Shown here piece by piece: positions 17,101-23,826 of a stretch of DNA of 64,000 bases. How positions within the stretch are numbered: position 1 is the first letter of the stretch; each line of letters begins with the position of its first letter. This DNA is from Pseudactinotalea sp. HY158. GTDB lineage: Bacteria; Actinomycetota; Actinomycetes; Actinomycetales; Beutenbergiaceae. The notes beneath the pieces are model-generated. The model saw only the letters and a program-made list of their open reading frames with translations, ran no database searches and was not told the DNA's origin. Position numbers and translations under genes: made by a program. The stretch covers positions 3,546,079 through 3,610,078 of the forward strand of contig NZ_CP045920.1 of NCBI RefSeq assembly GCF_009660225.1, written 5' to 3'.

Positions 17101-19480
17101 TGTACACATGCACGCTGTGCCACGCTTCTCCCGACATGGCGCCATCCCACTCCAGCCAATTTGCCGTCACGTATGCTCTGATCGGGTCGCCGGTCGCGAC
17201 ATCGATCACTTCGCCGGTGACCGAGGGTGCGGCAAGGATCGGAAACTCTATTCCGGACAGGACCTCGCCGGCCGTGACGATCAGCGTCTCCGAGTACTCG
17301 AAATAGCGATCGTAGGCGTACGCCGAGAGGGTGTACTCACCGGGCGTCACGGCACCGAACTCGAACGCACCGGACTCTTCGGGGTAATATTCCACGTACG
17401 TCCAATAACTCTCAACCGCGGTGAGCTCGAGGTACGACACGACCTCCGAACCGTTCAGGTCGGGGTCGCCGAGCGTGATGGTTCCGCTGACGCCGCCATG
17501 AAGCGGCTGGATGATGTCGGCGCCAGTCACCTCAGAGCCGTCCGCGACCTCGATGGCCGTGGCATCATCACGATGGCCACTGGGGCCGTACCAGGTTTGT
17601 GGATACAGCCCGTCCTCGCGTGCGGCCACGGCGTAGTTGTCCTCGTAGAGGCGCTCGAAGACGTACTCACCGCGTTCGTTCGTACTGGTCGACGCAAGCG
17701 AACGGGACAGATGCGAGGCGTTGAAGAGGTCGACAGGGACGCCGGCGCGGGGATCGCCGGAATCGTCGACGACGGTTCCCGCGATGGCCCCACCACCTCC
17801 GACACGGAAGGCAACGGTCCGCTCCTCGCCGGCCGTGAGGGTGACATGGGTCGCTTCTTCGAGGGTGCGGGAGCCATCGTAGTAGCGGATCCGCCCGTGC
17901 TCGTCCTGATAGCGCAGGGCGAAAGTTCCTGCGGGCAGCCGCAGCCGCAGCCGCTGAGACCCCGCGGTGACGTCATCGGCGAAATAGTTCTGCCGCGCCA
18001 TGAGCGTGTGGGCGTCCGTCGCAGTCACTGCCTCGAGCGTGAAGGAATCGGTGGCAGCATCGACGTCGACCGTGAGGGTCGCGAGGTCGAGGCTGATCGT
18101 ACCGAGGTCCACGGCTTCTCCGGGGGCGGTCGTGACCTCGTGAAGCGTGCGCGTCATCGAGCCGTCGTTCCAGTCCACGCCGAGGGCGTAGCGTCCGGCA
18201 GTGCTGGTGTAGATCGTGAAGTCTCCGTCGTCATCGGGCCATCCGTACGCGATCGGCCACTGGCTCTCCTCCCCGAAGCGGTAGAGTCCGACCGATCGGA
18301 TCGACTCGGGCGGTATGCCCGTCATGGTGCCGTGGACGCTCCCGGGCCGGGTGAGGGTCTGATCCACCACGAGATCGACCACTTCGCCCTCGGGGATCTC
18401 GCTCGTGACGGACGTGTAGTCGTCGCCGATCCGGAAGTCGATCGCGTAAGATCCGGCTGGCAGATCGGTCACTTCATAGTGACCTTCCCGATCCGTCAGG
18501 GTATTTCGCCAGACATTGACGAAATAACCATCGACGAAATCATCGGCGAGATAGACCGAGACCCCACCGATCGGATCGCCGTGCTCGTCGGTCACCGTCC
18601 CCGAGATCGTACTCTCGCCCCCGATCGTACTATCGAGCACGAGATCGACCGGCTCCCCCGCAGGAATGTCCACGGTCTCAGAGGCGTAGGTTGAGCCCTG
18701 TGGAGTCTCGACCGCAATGACGAAGTGATAGCTGCCCGGCGGCAAACCGGTGACCTCATAGCGGCCACTCACATCTGTGGTGGTCTCACGTGAGACATAG
18801 TCCTCGTCGCCCTCGCCGACATTCCGCCAGATCGAGACATTCACGCCGGCCAGCGGCTGGGAGCGCGCGTCGGTCACGGTGCCCGAGATGCTACTGTCTC
18901 CCTCGTTCGCAGCCGGCGCCACGCGTGCGGCCTGAGGTGCAGGCACGGCGACCGTGGGGGCGTCGTCGGAAAGCGGACCGGGCTGCTCGGGCTCCAAGGA
19001 GATCACGTCTTCAGCCGAGTCGGGCGCTCCACCTGCGCCGCCCTTCCGAGCACCTGCGCCGGCATCCGCTACTTCACCCTCCACGCTGGCATCCTCGATC
19101 GACGGATCGATGGCGGACTCCTCCTCCGCCCCCTTTGGAGCTTCTCGACCTGGCCCCGCACTGGAGTCCTCGTCCACGGCGACCTGAGCCGCCCCGTCGT
19201 CGCCACCGACCGGTTCCGCCACGGTAGATGCGTCACCCGCGGCCGCCTCATCGGGCGAGGCGAACCCAGCGGGCGCAATAGTCATCGTGAGTACGAGGGC
19301 CAGCACGGCAGCGATCGCCGCAAGGAGGGCTCGCGAGGACCCTAGGTGCGCCAGGACGGCGCGTGGCTCACCCCCTGCGTGCACGTGCGCGGCATGACGG
19401 GCGCGCACACCGCCCCTCGATGGCCGGGTGGAGCGTCCAGCGGCTCCGTGCAGCATTGACCGTGACCGTCGGCTCATCAT
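14189..19480 (-). CDS. Giant secreted repeat-domain surface protein (1763 aa)
   Basis: Signal region: long basic N-terminus, then a hydrophobic stretch ending APAGFASPDE. After an acidic linker (to about 190) come many carboxypeptidase-regulatory/CarboxypepD-like beta sandwiches (e.g. SISGTVTDARSQPLAGVNVS, SGRYEVTGLPPGSYHF) through to about 1190, then an Ig-like segment, then three fibronectin type III domains with PSAPxxLTWSAP-like starts, then a Pro/Asp/Gly repeat linker and a final beta domain. The C-terminus is VPTGTEP, a hydrophobic segment and SRRRSPRR: it looks like a sorting signal but lacks a canonical LPXTG. Probable adhesin or scaffold on the cell wall; ligand unknown. Terminator repeat 3' of the gene; the 236-bp upstream gap shows no obvious promoter. 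Confidence 0.8.
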   Translation of the reverse strand: MMSRRSRSMLHGAAGRSTRPSRGGVRARHAAHVHAGGEPRAVLAHLGSSRALLAAIAAVLALVLTMTIAPAGFASPDEAAAGDASTVAEPVGGDDGAAQVAVDEDSSAGPGREAPKGAEEESAIDPSIEDASVEGEVADAGAGARKGGAGGAPDSAEDVISLEPEQPGPLSDDAPTVAVPAPQAARVAPAANEGDSSISGTVTDARSQPLAGVNVSIWRNVGEGDEDYVSRETTTDVSGRYEVTGLPPGSYHFVIAVETPQGSTYASETVDIPAGEPVDLVLDSTIGGESTISGTVTDEHGDPIGGVSVYLADDFVDGYFVNVWRNTLTDREGHYEVTDLPAGSYAIDFRIGDDYTSVTSEIPEGEVVDLVVDQTLTRPGSVHGTMTGIPPESIRSVGLYRFGEESQWPIAYGWPDDDGDFTIYTSTAGRYALGVDWNDGSMTRTLHEVTTAPGEAVDLGTISLDLATLTVDVDAATDSFTLEAVTATDAHTLMARQNYFADDVTAGSQRLRLRLPAGTFALRYQDEHGRIRYYDGSRTLEEATHVTLTAGEERTVAFRVGGGGAIAGTVVDDSGDPRAGVPVDLFNASHLSRSLASTSTNERGEYVFERLYEDNYAVAAREDGLYPQTWYGPSGHRDDATAIEVADGSEVTGADIIQPLHGGVSGTITLGDPDLNGSEVVSYLELTAVESYWTYVEYYPEESGAFEFGAVTPGEYTLSAYAYDRYFEYSETLIVTAGEVLSGIEFPILAAPSVTGEVIDVATGDPIRAYVTANWLEWDGAMSGEAWHSVHVYSDPETGSYSFHNLEPGREYRIEVGADGYVPQWWNGAANRADATPVVAPAADEPPARADVALEPGSTITGRVVDSLSGEPLSDVFVRGSAAWSTNVYTAVDGTFAISLPPGGTTLTTRSSRSHVETSRIITVPDEGMTDLVIQVDRGYTVSGQVRAANLGVPLNDIDVRISPVHGGASESVYTDSSGAFTTPALTPGDYVVEFENWRGLYVTQWFDGSQSWEGARVIRIVDDHMTGVDAQLTLGGILRGVVLDEDGEAIRYARVGLAAAPGTAELGEAILGIETYTDADGSYEFPSVAPGRYTVYVYTGEHVTFWFDGEEVWETADDIPIEAGRTIDRDAVLSDLGKFDIALLPEQSLSATFQIVTQPTDLDLEEGEGGRMRAFASGRPVPVVSWQQFSDGEWVDLPGEADTTLRFSDVTLAESGTRLRAVFTQGAEVLVSDEATLTVRAPAAAPAAPSSPTAGSITYTGLDLTWSAPSDDGGSPITGYAVEIYRAGADEPDRTIGIGAVTEQTIGGLEPGTKYEVTVSAVNSVGQGAPSPRTTVSTRQLTVPQSPTGLSVSDRSPSQVAVVWAAPADDGGSTITDYVVDVLLEGEVVASENVAAPVTTTVISGLRPDTAYSARVAATNDIGTSPASDEVAFRTPAEPPAQTVPAAPAKPEASAISPTEVIVTWTETEDDGGSAVTGYEVRVYTAGNELSRTVIDGRQLLIDSLEPDTTYTFAVAAINGLGSSVLSPPSDDVTTPAESVPDPDPGDPDPDPNPGEPGPNPGEPDPDPDPNPGEPGPNPGEPDPDPDLNPGGSPSAGPQAPSSDELTHDVRGGLHAAPIIVVINGTLVLTGLEPDTEYRLWFFSEPSDAGLHRSSSSGSLTTTIPPVLTAGHHRVAVVDVSGRLVGWAPFEVVESATAGPDTAAGTDTTDASGRVAPLATGLDQLDDVGMVPTGTEPMGTLLLALVLVAAGGIISRRRSPRR
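14701..14850. repeat. 54-bp coding tandem repeats (Pro/Asp/Gly linker)
   Basis: About 2.6 copies of a 54-bp unit (the motif CCGGCTCCCC recurs at 14731 and 14785) encode a DPDPDPNPGEPGPNPGEP-type linker between the last fibronectin domain and the C-terminal domain. Perfect or near-perfect copies; copy number may vary by slippage. Confidence 0.8.
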
Positions 19481-19716
19481 CGGAATGACTACTTTCAGTG
19501 GGCGCGTCGTTGGGCGACCCCGCGGTCATCCCGGCTCGGCCTCGTTGCGAGGTCGGGAGGCCCGGGTGGTCGCTGGACACCCTAGAGACGACGTGTCGCA
19601 ACAGCGTCATAACTGGTCCGTGACGAGTTGGCCACCAATCGGACGACCCGGGCGGCTCAGCACCGCGGTACGGGTCCGAGATCCGCCCACTCCAGACGGG
19701 ATCGTGGCGCGTGTCG

Positions 19717-20142
19717 CTACTCCTTGTCCGATCCACCCAACTCGGCGAGGTGCCTGATCGTGGGAGTCGGGGCCTTCTGCGGCAAGGTGAAATTCCCCCA
19801 GCTCGTGGCGGCCAGCGGGAGTAGATAGCCCGCGAGGAAGTCCCACAAGACCTCGGACAGCCAGGGACCGAGCACCTCCGCGGCCTCGTCGGCTCCCGCC
19901 TGGGATGCCGTCGTCGCGTCATTCGACCGGACGATCGCGTGAGCTGTACCTCCGAGCAGAACTCCCTCGGAGACTTCGTGGAAGTCCGCGGATACGACCA
20001 GCGCCCCCGGACTCCCAAGCGGGCTGCAGAACATCACCCATTGCCCGTCGTACTCCTTCGGCCCCATCCCGGGAGTCAGCGTCACCCGCACGAGTTGCAA
20101 GCCCTCGAGGTGGAGGTCCGGAACCTTGAGTTTCACGCTCAT
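19717..20142 (-). CDS. SecB-like chaperone of a toxin-antitoxin-chaperone (TAC) module
   Basis: 141 residues. The ATG at 20142 overlaps the stop of the HigA-like gene (ATGA), so translation is coupled. The sequence KVPDLHLEGLQLVRVTLTPG, an alternating beta pattern, then SEVLWDFLAGYLLPLAATSWGNFTLPQKAPTP, matches the SecB fold, including its helix and the final P-x-P region. In Mycobacterium tuberculosis Rv1957 is a SecB-like chaperone that folds and protects the HigA1 antitoxin. The same order (toxin, antitoxin, SecB) is seen here, so this protein probably guards its antitoxin rather than serving general secretion. Actinobacteria normally lack SecB, which supports this reading. Confidence 0.75.
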   Translation of the reverse strand: MSVKLKVPDLHLEGLQLVRVTLTPGMGPKEYDGQWVMFCSPLGSPGALVVSADFHEVSEGVLLGGTAHAIVRSNDATTASQAGADEAAEVLGPWLSEVLWDFLAGYLLPLAATSWGNFTLPQKAPTPTIRHLAELGGSDKE

Positions 20143-20528
20143 CCCGCCGCCGGAATGAACCCGGTGGAGTCGCGATACCTCGGCCATGGATCATCTGCGC
20201 CGGCCGCCCCGACGAGGCGGAGGCCGCGCTCCGTCACGGCAATCGCGTCAGTCAGCGCCCGGGGAGAGACGATGTGCTTGACGGAGGCGTCGACGGCATG
20301 CACGTAGCGGCGCAGCGTCGACATGCGCAGATCCCGCTGCCCGGACTCGATCCGCGCGACGGCCGACTGGGAGATCCCCATGCGTTCACCCACCTGTGTC
20401 TGCGTCAGCCCCGCCTCGTCCCGTGCCCGCACAAGATCCTGCAACAGTTCGCGGTCGGCCTGCACGATGGCGCGAGCGTGCTCGATGCCGGGCGAGGACT
20501 CGATACCGAGCAGGTCTGTGAGGTCCAT
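20139..20528 (-). CDS. HigA-like XRE antitoxin with C-terminal chaperone-dependence tail
   Basis: 129 residues. Residues about 30-85 form an XRE helix-turn-helix (AGLTQTQVGERMGISQSAVARIESGQRDLRMS), followed by a helix (TLRRYVHAVDASVKHIV) and a short C-terminal tail with DDPWPRYRDSTGF. In TAC systems an aromatic-rich C-terminal extension (ChAD) makes the antitoxin depend on the SecB-like chaperone; the Trp, Tyr and Phe in this tail fit that idea. Between the toxin-like gene (51 bp upstream) and the SecB-like gene (4-base overlap downstream). Likely represses its own operon. Confidence 0.8.
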   Translation of the reverse strand: MDLTDLLGIESSPGIEHARAIVQADRELLQDLVRARDEAGLTQTQVGERMGISQSAVARIESGQRDLRMSTLRRYVHAVDASVKHIVSPRALTDAIAVTERGLRLVGAAGADDPWPRYRDSTGFIPAAG

Positions 20529-20579
20529 CGCACACCTTCATTCCTTACTAGTCATATTTGCTCTGCATCGTGCCACAGC

Positions 20580-21056
20580 TCAGGGGAGCTTGTCGAGGTG
20601 CTCGTCGCCACGCCGACTTGCGATCCGGGCGTGCTCGTTCTGCTCCCTGAGTCCCATTTCGCCGGGGTATTTCGACGCCAACTTCAACGCGAGGAGCGCG
20701 CCCGGAAGCTCGACCGGCTCCGAGAAATAGAGGCGAACCCGCCTCTGGCCATCGGACTCACCGGTGGTCGCAGAGAGTCGCAGCTCCAGCACGTTGGGGG
20801 CGACGCCTATCTGCTCGACATCACCCACCCGGCGACCCGGGCGATCCGTCACGAAGGTGAGCCATCCACCCTGTGCATCCCGCATCTTCTGCTCGAGTTC
20901 GGCGAACAGCATCTGCCAGTCGGAACCGCCCATCACCTCCCGCAGTGACATGATCTCCATCTTCAGGTACGAAGCACGATCACCATCGCCGGCGAGCTTC
21001 CACGTGCCACCGTCACGGCACGATCTCACTCCCGGTGGCTGTTGCAGCCTCACCAC
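20580..21056 (-). CDS. HigB/RelE-like toxin of the TAC module
   Basis: Up to 158 residues. The C-terminal half shows the RelE/HigB fold: VLELRLSA, then RRVRLYFSE, GALLALKLASKYPG and a final helix with EHARIASRRGDEHL. HigB toxins are ribosome-dependent mRNA interferases. The N-terminal WKLAGDG probably is the first strand, so the start lies upstream of it; GTG at 21056 or 21029 are candidates with weak ribosome sites, while a strong GGAGGAG site at about 21130 serves a different, short frame. An N-terminal frame disturbance is therefore possible and toxicity is uncertain. The gene is followed by the antitoxin and SecB-like genes. Confidence 0.6.
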   Translation of the reverse strand: MVRLQQPPGVRSCRDGGTWKLAGDGDRASYLKMEIMSLREVMGGSDWQMLFAELEQKMRDAQGGWLTFVTDRPGRRVGDVEQIGVAPNVLELRLSATTGESDGQRRVRLYFSEPVELPGALLALKLASKYPGEMGLREQNEHARIASRRGDEHLDKLP

Positions 21057-21260
21057 CTACACCGTGGGTCCGACGAGACTCGTCTTCGACCGCGACAATC
21101 GCTCCGCGGTCGACGAGCCTGAAAATGCGCCATTGCAACTCCTCCGAGCATAATGAACCGCACCCGGCTGGTGGGCAGCCGGTTCTCGGCCAACCCTAGT
21201 AAGCCCCTCCCACACGCGTGGTCGAGCACCGTGGCAGCGGCTGGTGATTCCCCGAGCCCG

Positions 21261-21325
21261 CGCCACACGCGAACGGACGGCGCCCGCTCACCTGGGTGAG
21301 CGGGCGCCGTCCATAGGCACGTGGA
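21261..21325 (-). terminator. Terminator repeat, copy 2 of 2 (behind sseA)
   Basis: A perfect palindrome from 21276 to 21311: 17-base arms GACGGCGCCCGCTCACC and reverse complement around TG. It begins directly after the sseA stop. Segment 21261-21324 is nearly identical to 14119-14183. The end piece GGCGCCGTCCATAGGC also occurs at 4605-4620. Confidence 0.8.
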
Positions 21326-22225
21326 TCAGCGCGAGGGAACCTCGCCGGGCTCGGCGCCGACGGCGATCGGGACGCGCACGGCGTTACCCCACTCGGTCCA
21401 GGAGCCGTCGTAGTTGCGCACGTCGGGCCAGCCGAGCAGGTGGGTGAGCACGAACCACGTGTGGCTCGACCGTTCGCCGATACGGCAGTAGGCGATCACC
21501 GGCTCCTCGCCGGTGAGCCCCTGCTGCGCGGCGTAGATCTCCTCGAGCTCGGGGCGCGACTTGAACGTGGCGTCGGCGTTCGCGGCCAGAGCCCACGGCA
21601 CGGACTTCGCGCCGGGGATGTGGCCGCCGCGCAGGGTTCCCTCCTGCGGGTAGTTCGCCATGTGGGTGCGCTCGCCGGTGTACTCGGGCAGGGAGCGCAC
21701 GTCGATGAGCTGACCGCCGAGGAAGTCGAGCACGTCCTCCTTATAGGCGCGGACGCGTGAGTCGTCGCGCTCGACCACCGGATACTCGGCGGGCTCGGGG
21801 GCGGGCTTGTCGCGGGTGAGGTCGCGCCCCTCGGCGACCCAGGCGGCGCGGCCGCCGTCGAGGAGGCGGACGTCCTCGTGGCCGAAGAGGGTGAAGACCC
21901 ACAGGGCGTAGGCGGCCCACCAGTTGTTGTTGTCGCCGTAGATGACCACGGTGTCGTCGCGGTCGATGCCGAGCCGGCCCGCGAGCTTCGCGAAGCCGGC
22001 GCCGTCGACGTAGTCGCGGGTGACGGGATCGTTCAGGTCGAGGTGCCAGTCGATCTTGTGCGCGCCCGGAATGTGGCCGGTGTCGTAGAGGAGCACGTCC
22101 TCGTTCGACTCGAGCACCACGAGGCCCGGTTTGCCGAGGTTCTCGGCGAGCCAGCCGGTGGACACGAGCTTCTCGGGGCGGGCGTACTGGGCGAAACGGG
22201 GATTGGATTCAACGGGGACAGCCAT
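21326..22225 (-). CDS. sseA: Thiosulfate sulfurtransferase (two-domain rhodanese)
   Basis: 299 residues from the ATG at 22225 (GGGAG upstream); the longer reading adds an unlikely N-terminus. Two rhodanese domains: an inactive N-terminal one ([41 protein letters not shown]) and the catalytic C-terminal one with C247 in [13 protein letters not shown]. The CRIGER loop is the type found in actinobacterial thiosulfate:cyanide sulfurtransferases. It moves sulfane sulfur from thiosulfate to acceptors and supplies sulfur for biosynthesis. Usually followed at once by sufE, here followed by a terminator and 10 kb of accessory DNA. Confidence 0.9.
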   Translation of the reverse strand: MAVPVESNPRFAQYARPEKLVSTGWLAENLGKPGLVVLESNEDVLLYDTGHIPGAHKIDWHLDLNDPVTRDYVDGAGFAKLAGRLGIDRDDTVVIYGDNNNWWAAYALWVFTLFGHEDVRLLDGGRAAWVAEGRDLTRDKPAPEPAEYPVVERDDSRVRAYKEDVLDFLGGQLIDVRSLPEYTGERTHMANYPQEGTLRGGHIPGAKSVPWALAANADATFKSRPELEEIYAAQQGLTGEEPVIAYCRIGERSSHTWFVLTHLLGWPDVRNYDGSWTEWGNAVRVPIAVGAEPGEVPSR

Positions 22226-22300
22226 GGGTCCAGTCTCCCACTCGGCCGTTCGGTTCCGAAGGGTGGGCCGGGACATCTCGCTGGGTGACACGTGGCTGAT

Positions 22301-23560
22301 CTACGGGCCGAGGCACGCGAGTGGAACGACGTGGACCCCGTCCGGCCGGGTATAGGCGTGTGAAGCAGCCGTGATCACCACCATCGCTGCCGGCGGCGGG
22401 ACGCGGCGGGAGTCGAGATTGCGGGCGAAAGCCTGGAGGGACTCCGCCGCGTCGTCGATCCACCTCGCAGAGAGCTTCACCTCTGCGGCGATCCAGCGCC
22501 CGTCGCGGAGCTGGACGATGAGGTCGACCTCCCGGCCCGAACTGTCGCGGTAGTGGAGGACATCCGCATCGAGCGGACCGGCGTAGACCCGCACGTCGCG
22601 GACCACGAGCGACTCGAACAGGAGACCGAGCGAATTCGGATCCCGCAGGAGCCGCGGCGGACTGGCCGCGAGGGCCGCGACGGCCAGCGATGGGTCGACG
22701 ACCTGACGCACCGGAGCCTGCCGCACGAGAGCTCGGGAACGAAGATGCGGCCCCCAGCTCGGCTGCTCCTCCACGACCATGATCCGCTCGAGCGCGTCGA
22801 TGTAGGCCGACACGGTCTCGCTCCTCAAGGCGGGCCCCTGGCCCGAAGACGTGTCGGTCGCGATCGTCGCCGTGGACGCTGGGGTGGATACGTGGCGCGC
22901 GTAGGACGCCAAGAGCCGGCGCACGCGCGTCGGGTCGCGGCGCGCGACCGCGGGATCGGCCGCCTGGATGTCGGCACGGGCGACAGCGTCCAGGTATGAG
23001 CGCAGGATCCGTTGTGCATCGACTGCCCCGAGCGATTGAAGTGCGGGCCAACCACCGACGCAGAGCCGTTCGACGAGGTCCTCGAGACCGAGTGGGCTCG
23101 CCGCCGGGGTGAGTTCCTCACCGTCGGCAAGCGCGGCGAGCGACACGGTTCCGCTGGAGTGGCCGGACTCTCGCAACGCCATCGGCCGCATACGCAAGCG
23201 CAGAATCCGGCCGGCACCCGTGTGTCGCGTCGTATCGTCGCTCGGAGAAGCGGAGCTGGTCAGGAGAAACTGTCCCGGGTCACGTCGATCGTCCACGGCT
23301 CGGCGTACGTGGTTCCACAGGCGCGGCTCGAGCTGCCATTCGTCGATCAGCCGCGGAACCGGTCCGTCGAGGACCAGGCGAGGCTCGAGCTCAGCAAGAC
23401 TTCTCGCCTCATCGTCGATGTCGAGGCGCACAGAACTCTCGGCATGGTGAAGCCCCGTGGCCGTCTTTCCGCAGGCACGAGGGCCCTCGACGAGGATCGC
23501 GCCGCTCACTCGAAGGGCGTGCTCGATCAGCCGATCGACGACGCGCGGGCGGTAGTCCAT
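22301..23560 (-). CDS. AAA_14/DUF4143 family ATPase
   Basis: 419 residues. N-terminal P-loop ATPase with Walker A GPRACGKTAT (about 26-35) and Walker B-like PVRLIDEWQ-type segment (PRLIDEWQLEP); C-terminal DUF4143 domain with SLGLLFESLVVRDVRVY, VLHYRDSSGREVDLIV and AAEVKLSA, which carries a PD-(D/E)XK-like arrangement (D-L-I-V...E-V-K). Such proteins are common, variable accessory genes of unknown function. There is no ribosome site before the ATG; a TAGTCT -10 hexamer six bases upstream suggests a leaderless mRNA. Five 23-bp repeats lie just upstream. Confidence 0.85.
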   Translation of the reverse strand: MDYRPRVVDRLIEHALRVSGAILVEGPRACGKTATGLHHAESSVRLDIDDEARSLAELEPRLVLDGPVPRLIDEWQLEPRLWNHVRRAVDDRRDPGQFLLTSSASPSDDTTRHTGAGRILRLRMRPMALRESGHSSGTVSLAALADGEELTPAASPLGLEDLVERLCVGGWPALQSLGAVDAQRILRSYLDAVARADIQAADPAVARRDPTRVRRLLASYARHVSTPASTATIATDTSSGQGPALRSETVSAYIDALERIMVVEEQPSWGPHLRSRALVRQAPVRQVVDPSLAVAALAASPPRLLRDPNSLGLLFESLVVRDVRVYAGPLDADVLHYRDSSGREVDLIVQLRDGRWIAAEVKLSARWIDDAAESLQAFARNLDSRRVPPPAAMVVITAASHAYTRPDGVHVVPLACLGP

Positions 23561-23566
23561 GGAGGT

Positions 23567-23572
23567 AGACTA
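23567..23572 (-). promoter_or_regulatory. -10 element for a leaderless ATPase transcript
   Basis: TAGTCT (TANNNT pattern) read on the minus strand ends six bases before the start codon at 23560, the distance expected when transcription begins at the AUG. The sequence between has no purine-rich ribosome site. The -35 position falls in the first 23-bp repeat. Confidence 0.45.
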
Positions 23573-23580
23573 GCGCGCGA

Positions 23581-23695
23581 CCGGACGTTTGTGGAGTTCC
23601 GAACCGGACGTTTGTGGAACATCCAACCGGACGTTTGTGGAGTTTCCAACCGGACGTTTGTGGAACTTCCAACCGGAGATTTGTGAGGTCTCGAC
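23581..23695. repeat. Five tandem 23-bp repeats upstream of the ATPase gene
   Basis: Units start at 23581, 23604, 23627, 23650 and 23673, exactly 23 bp apart. The first four contain CCGGACGTTTGTGGA followed by a variable GTTCC, ACATCC, GTTTCC or ACTTCC; the fifth is degenerate (CCGGAGATTTGTGAG). Period 23 is not divisible by three, so the array is not coding; it lies in the divergent gap between the ATPase and the permease. Copies vary in the last six bases, unlike CRISPR repeats, and there are no spacers. Candidate protein-binding array. Confidence 0.85.
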
Positions 23696-23826
23696 CCGGA
23701 CACGCGCGCAGTCAACAGCGTCGCCGCCTTGCCCGCCGGAACAGTCCGACATGGCACGGCCTGGCCTAGACTCTCCTGCGGTCCAACCGCGGGCGCTTCG
23801 AGGCGCCCCACAACCAAGGAGCAGGC

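Noticed and set aside
17009-18694. Plus-strand open frame of 561 codons
   Set aside because: Antisense shadow of the 1763-residue surface protein.
23581-23695. CRISPR array
   Set aside because: Units abut with no unique spacers, only five copies, and no cas genes; tandem repeat instead.
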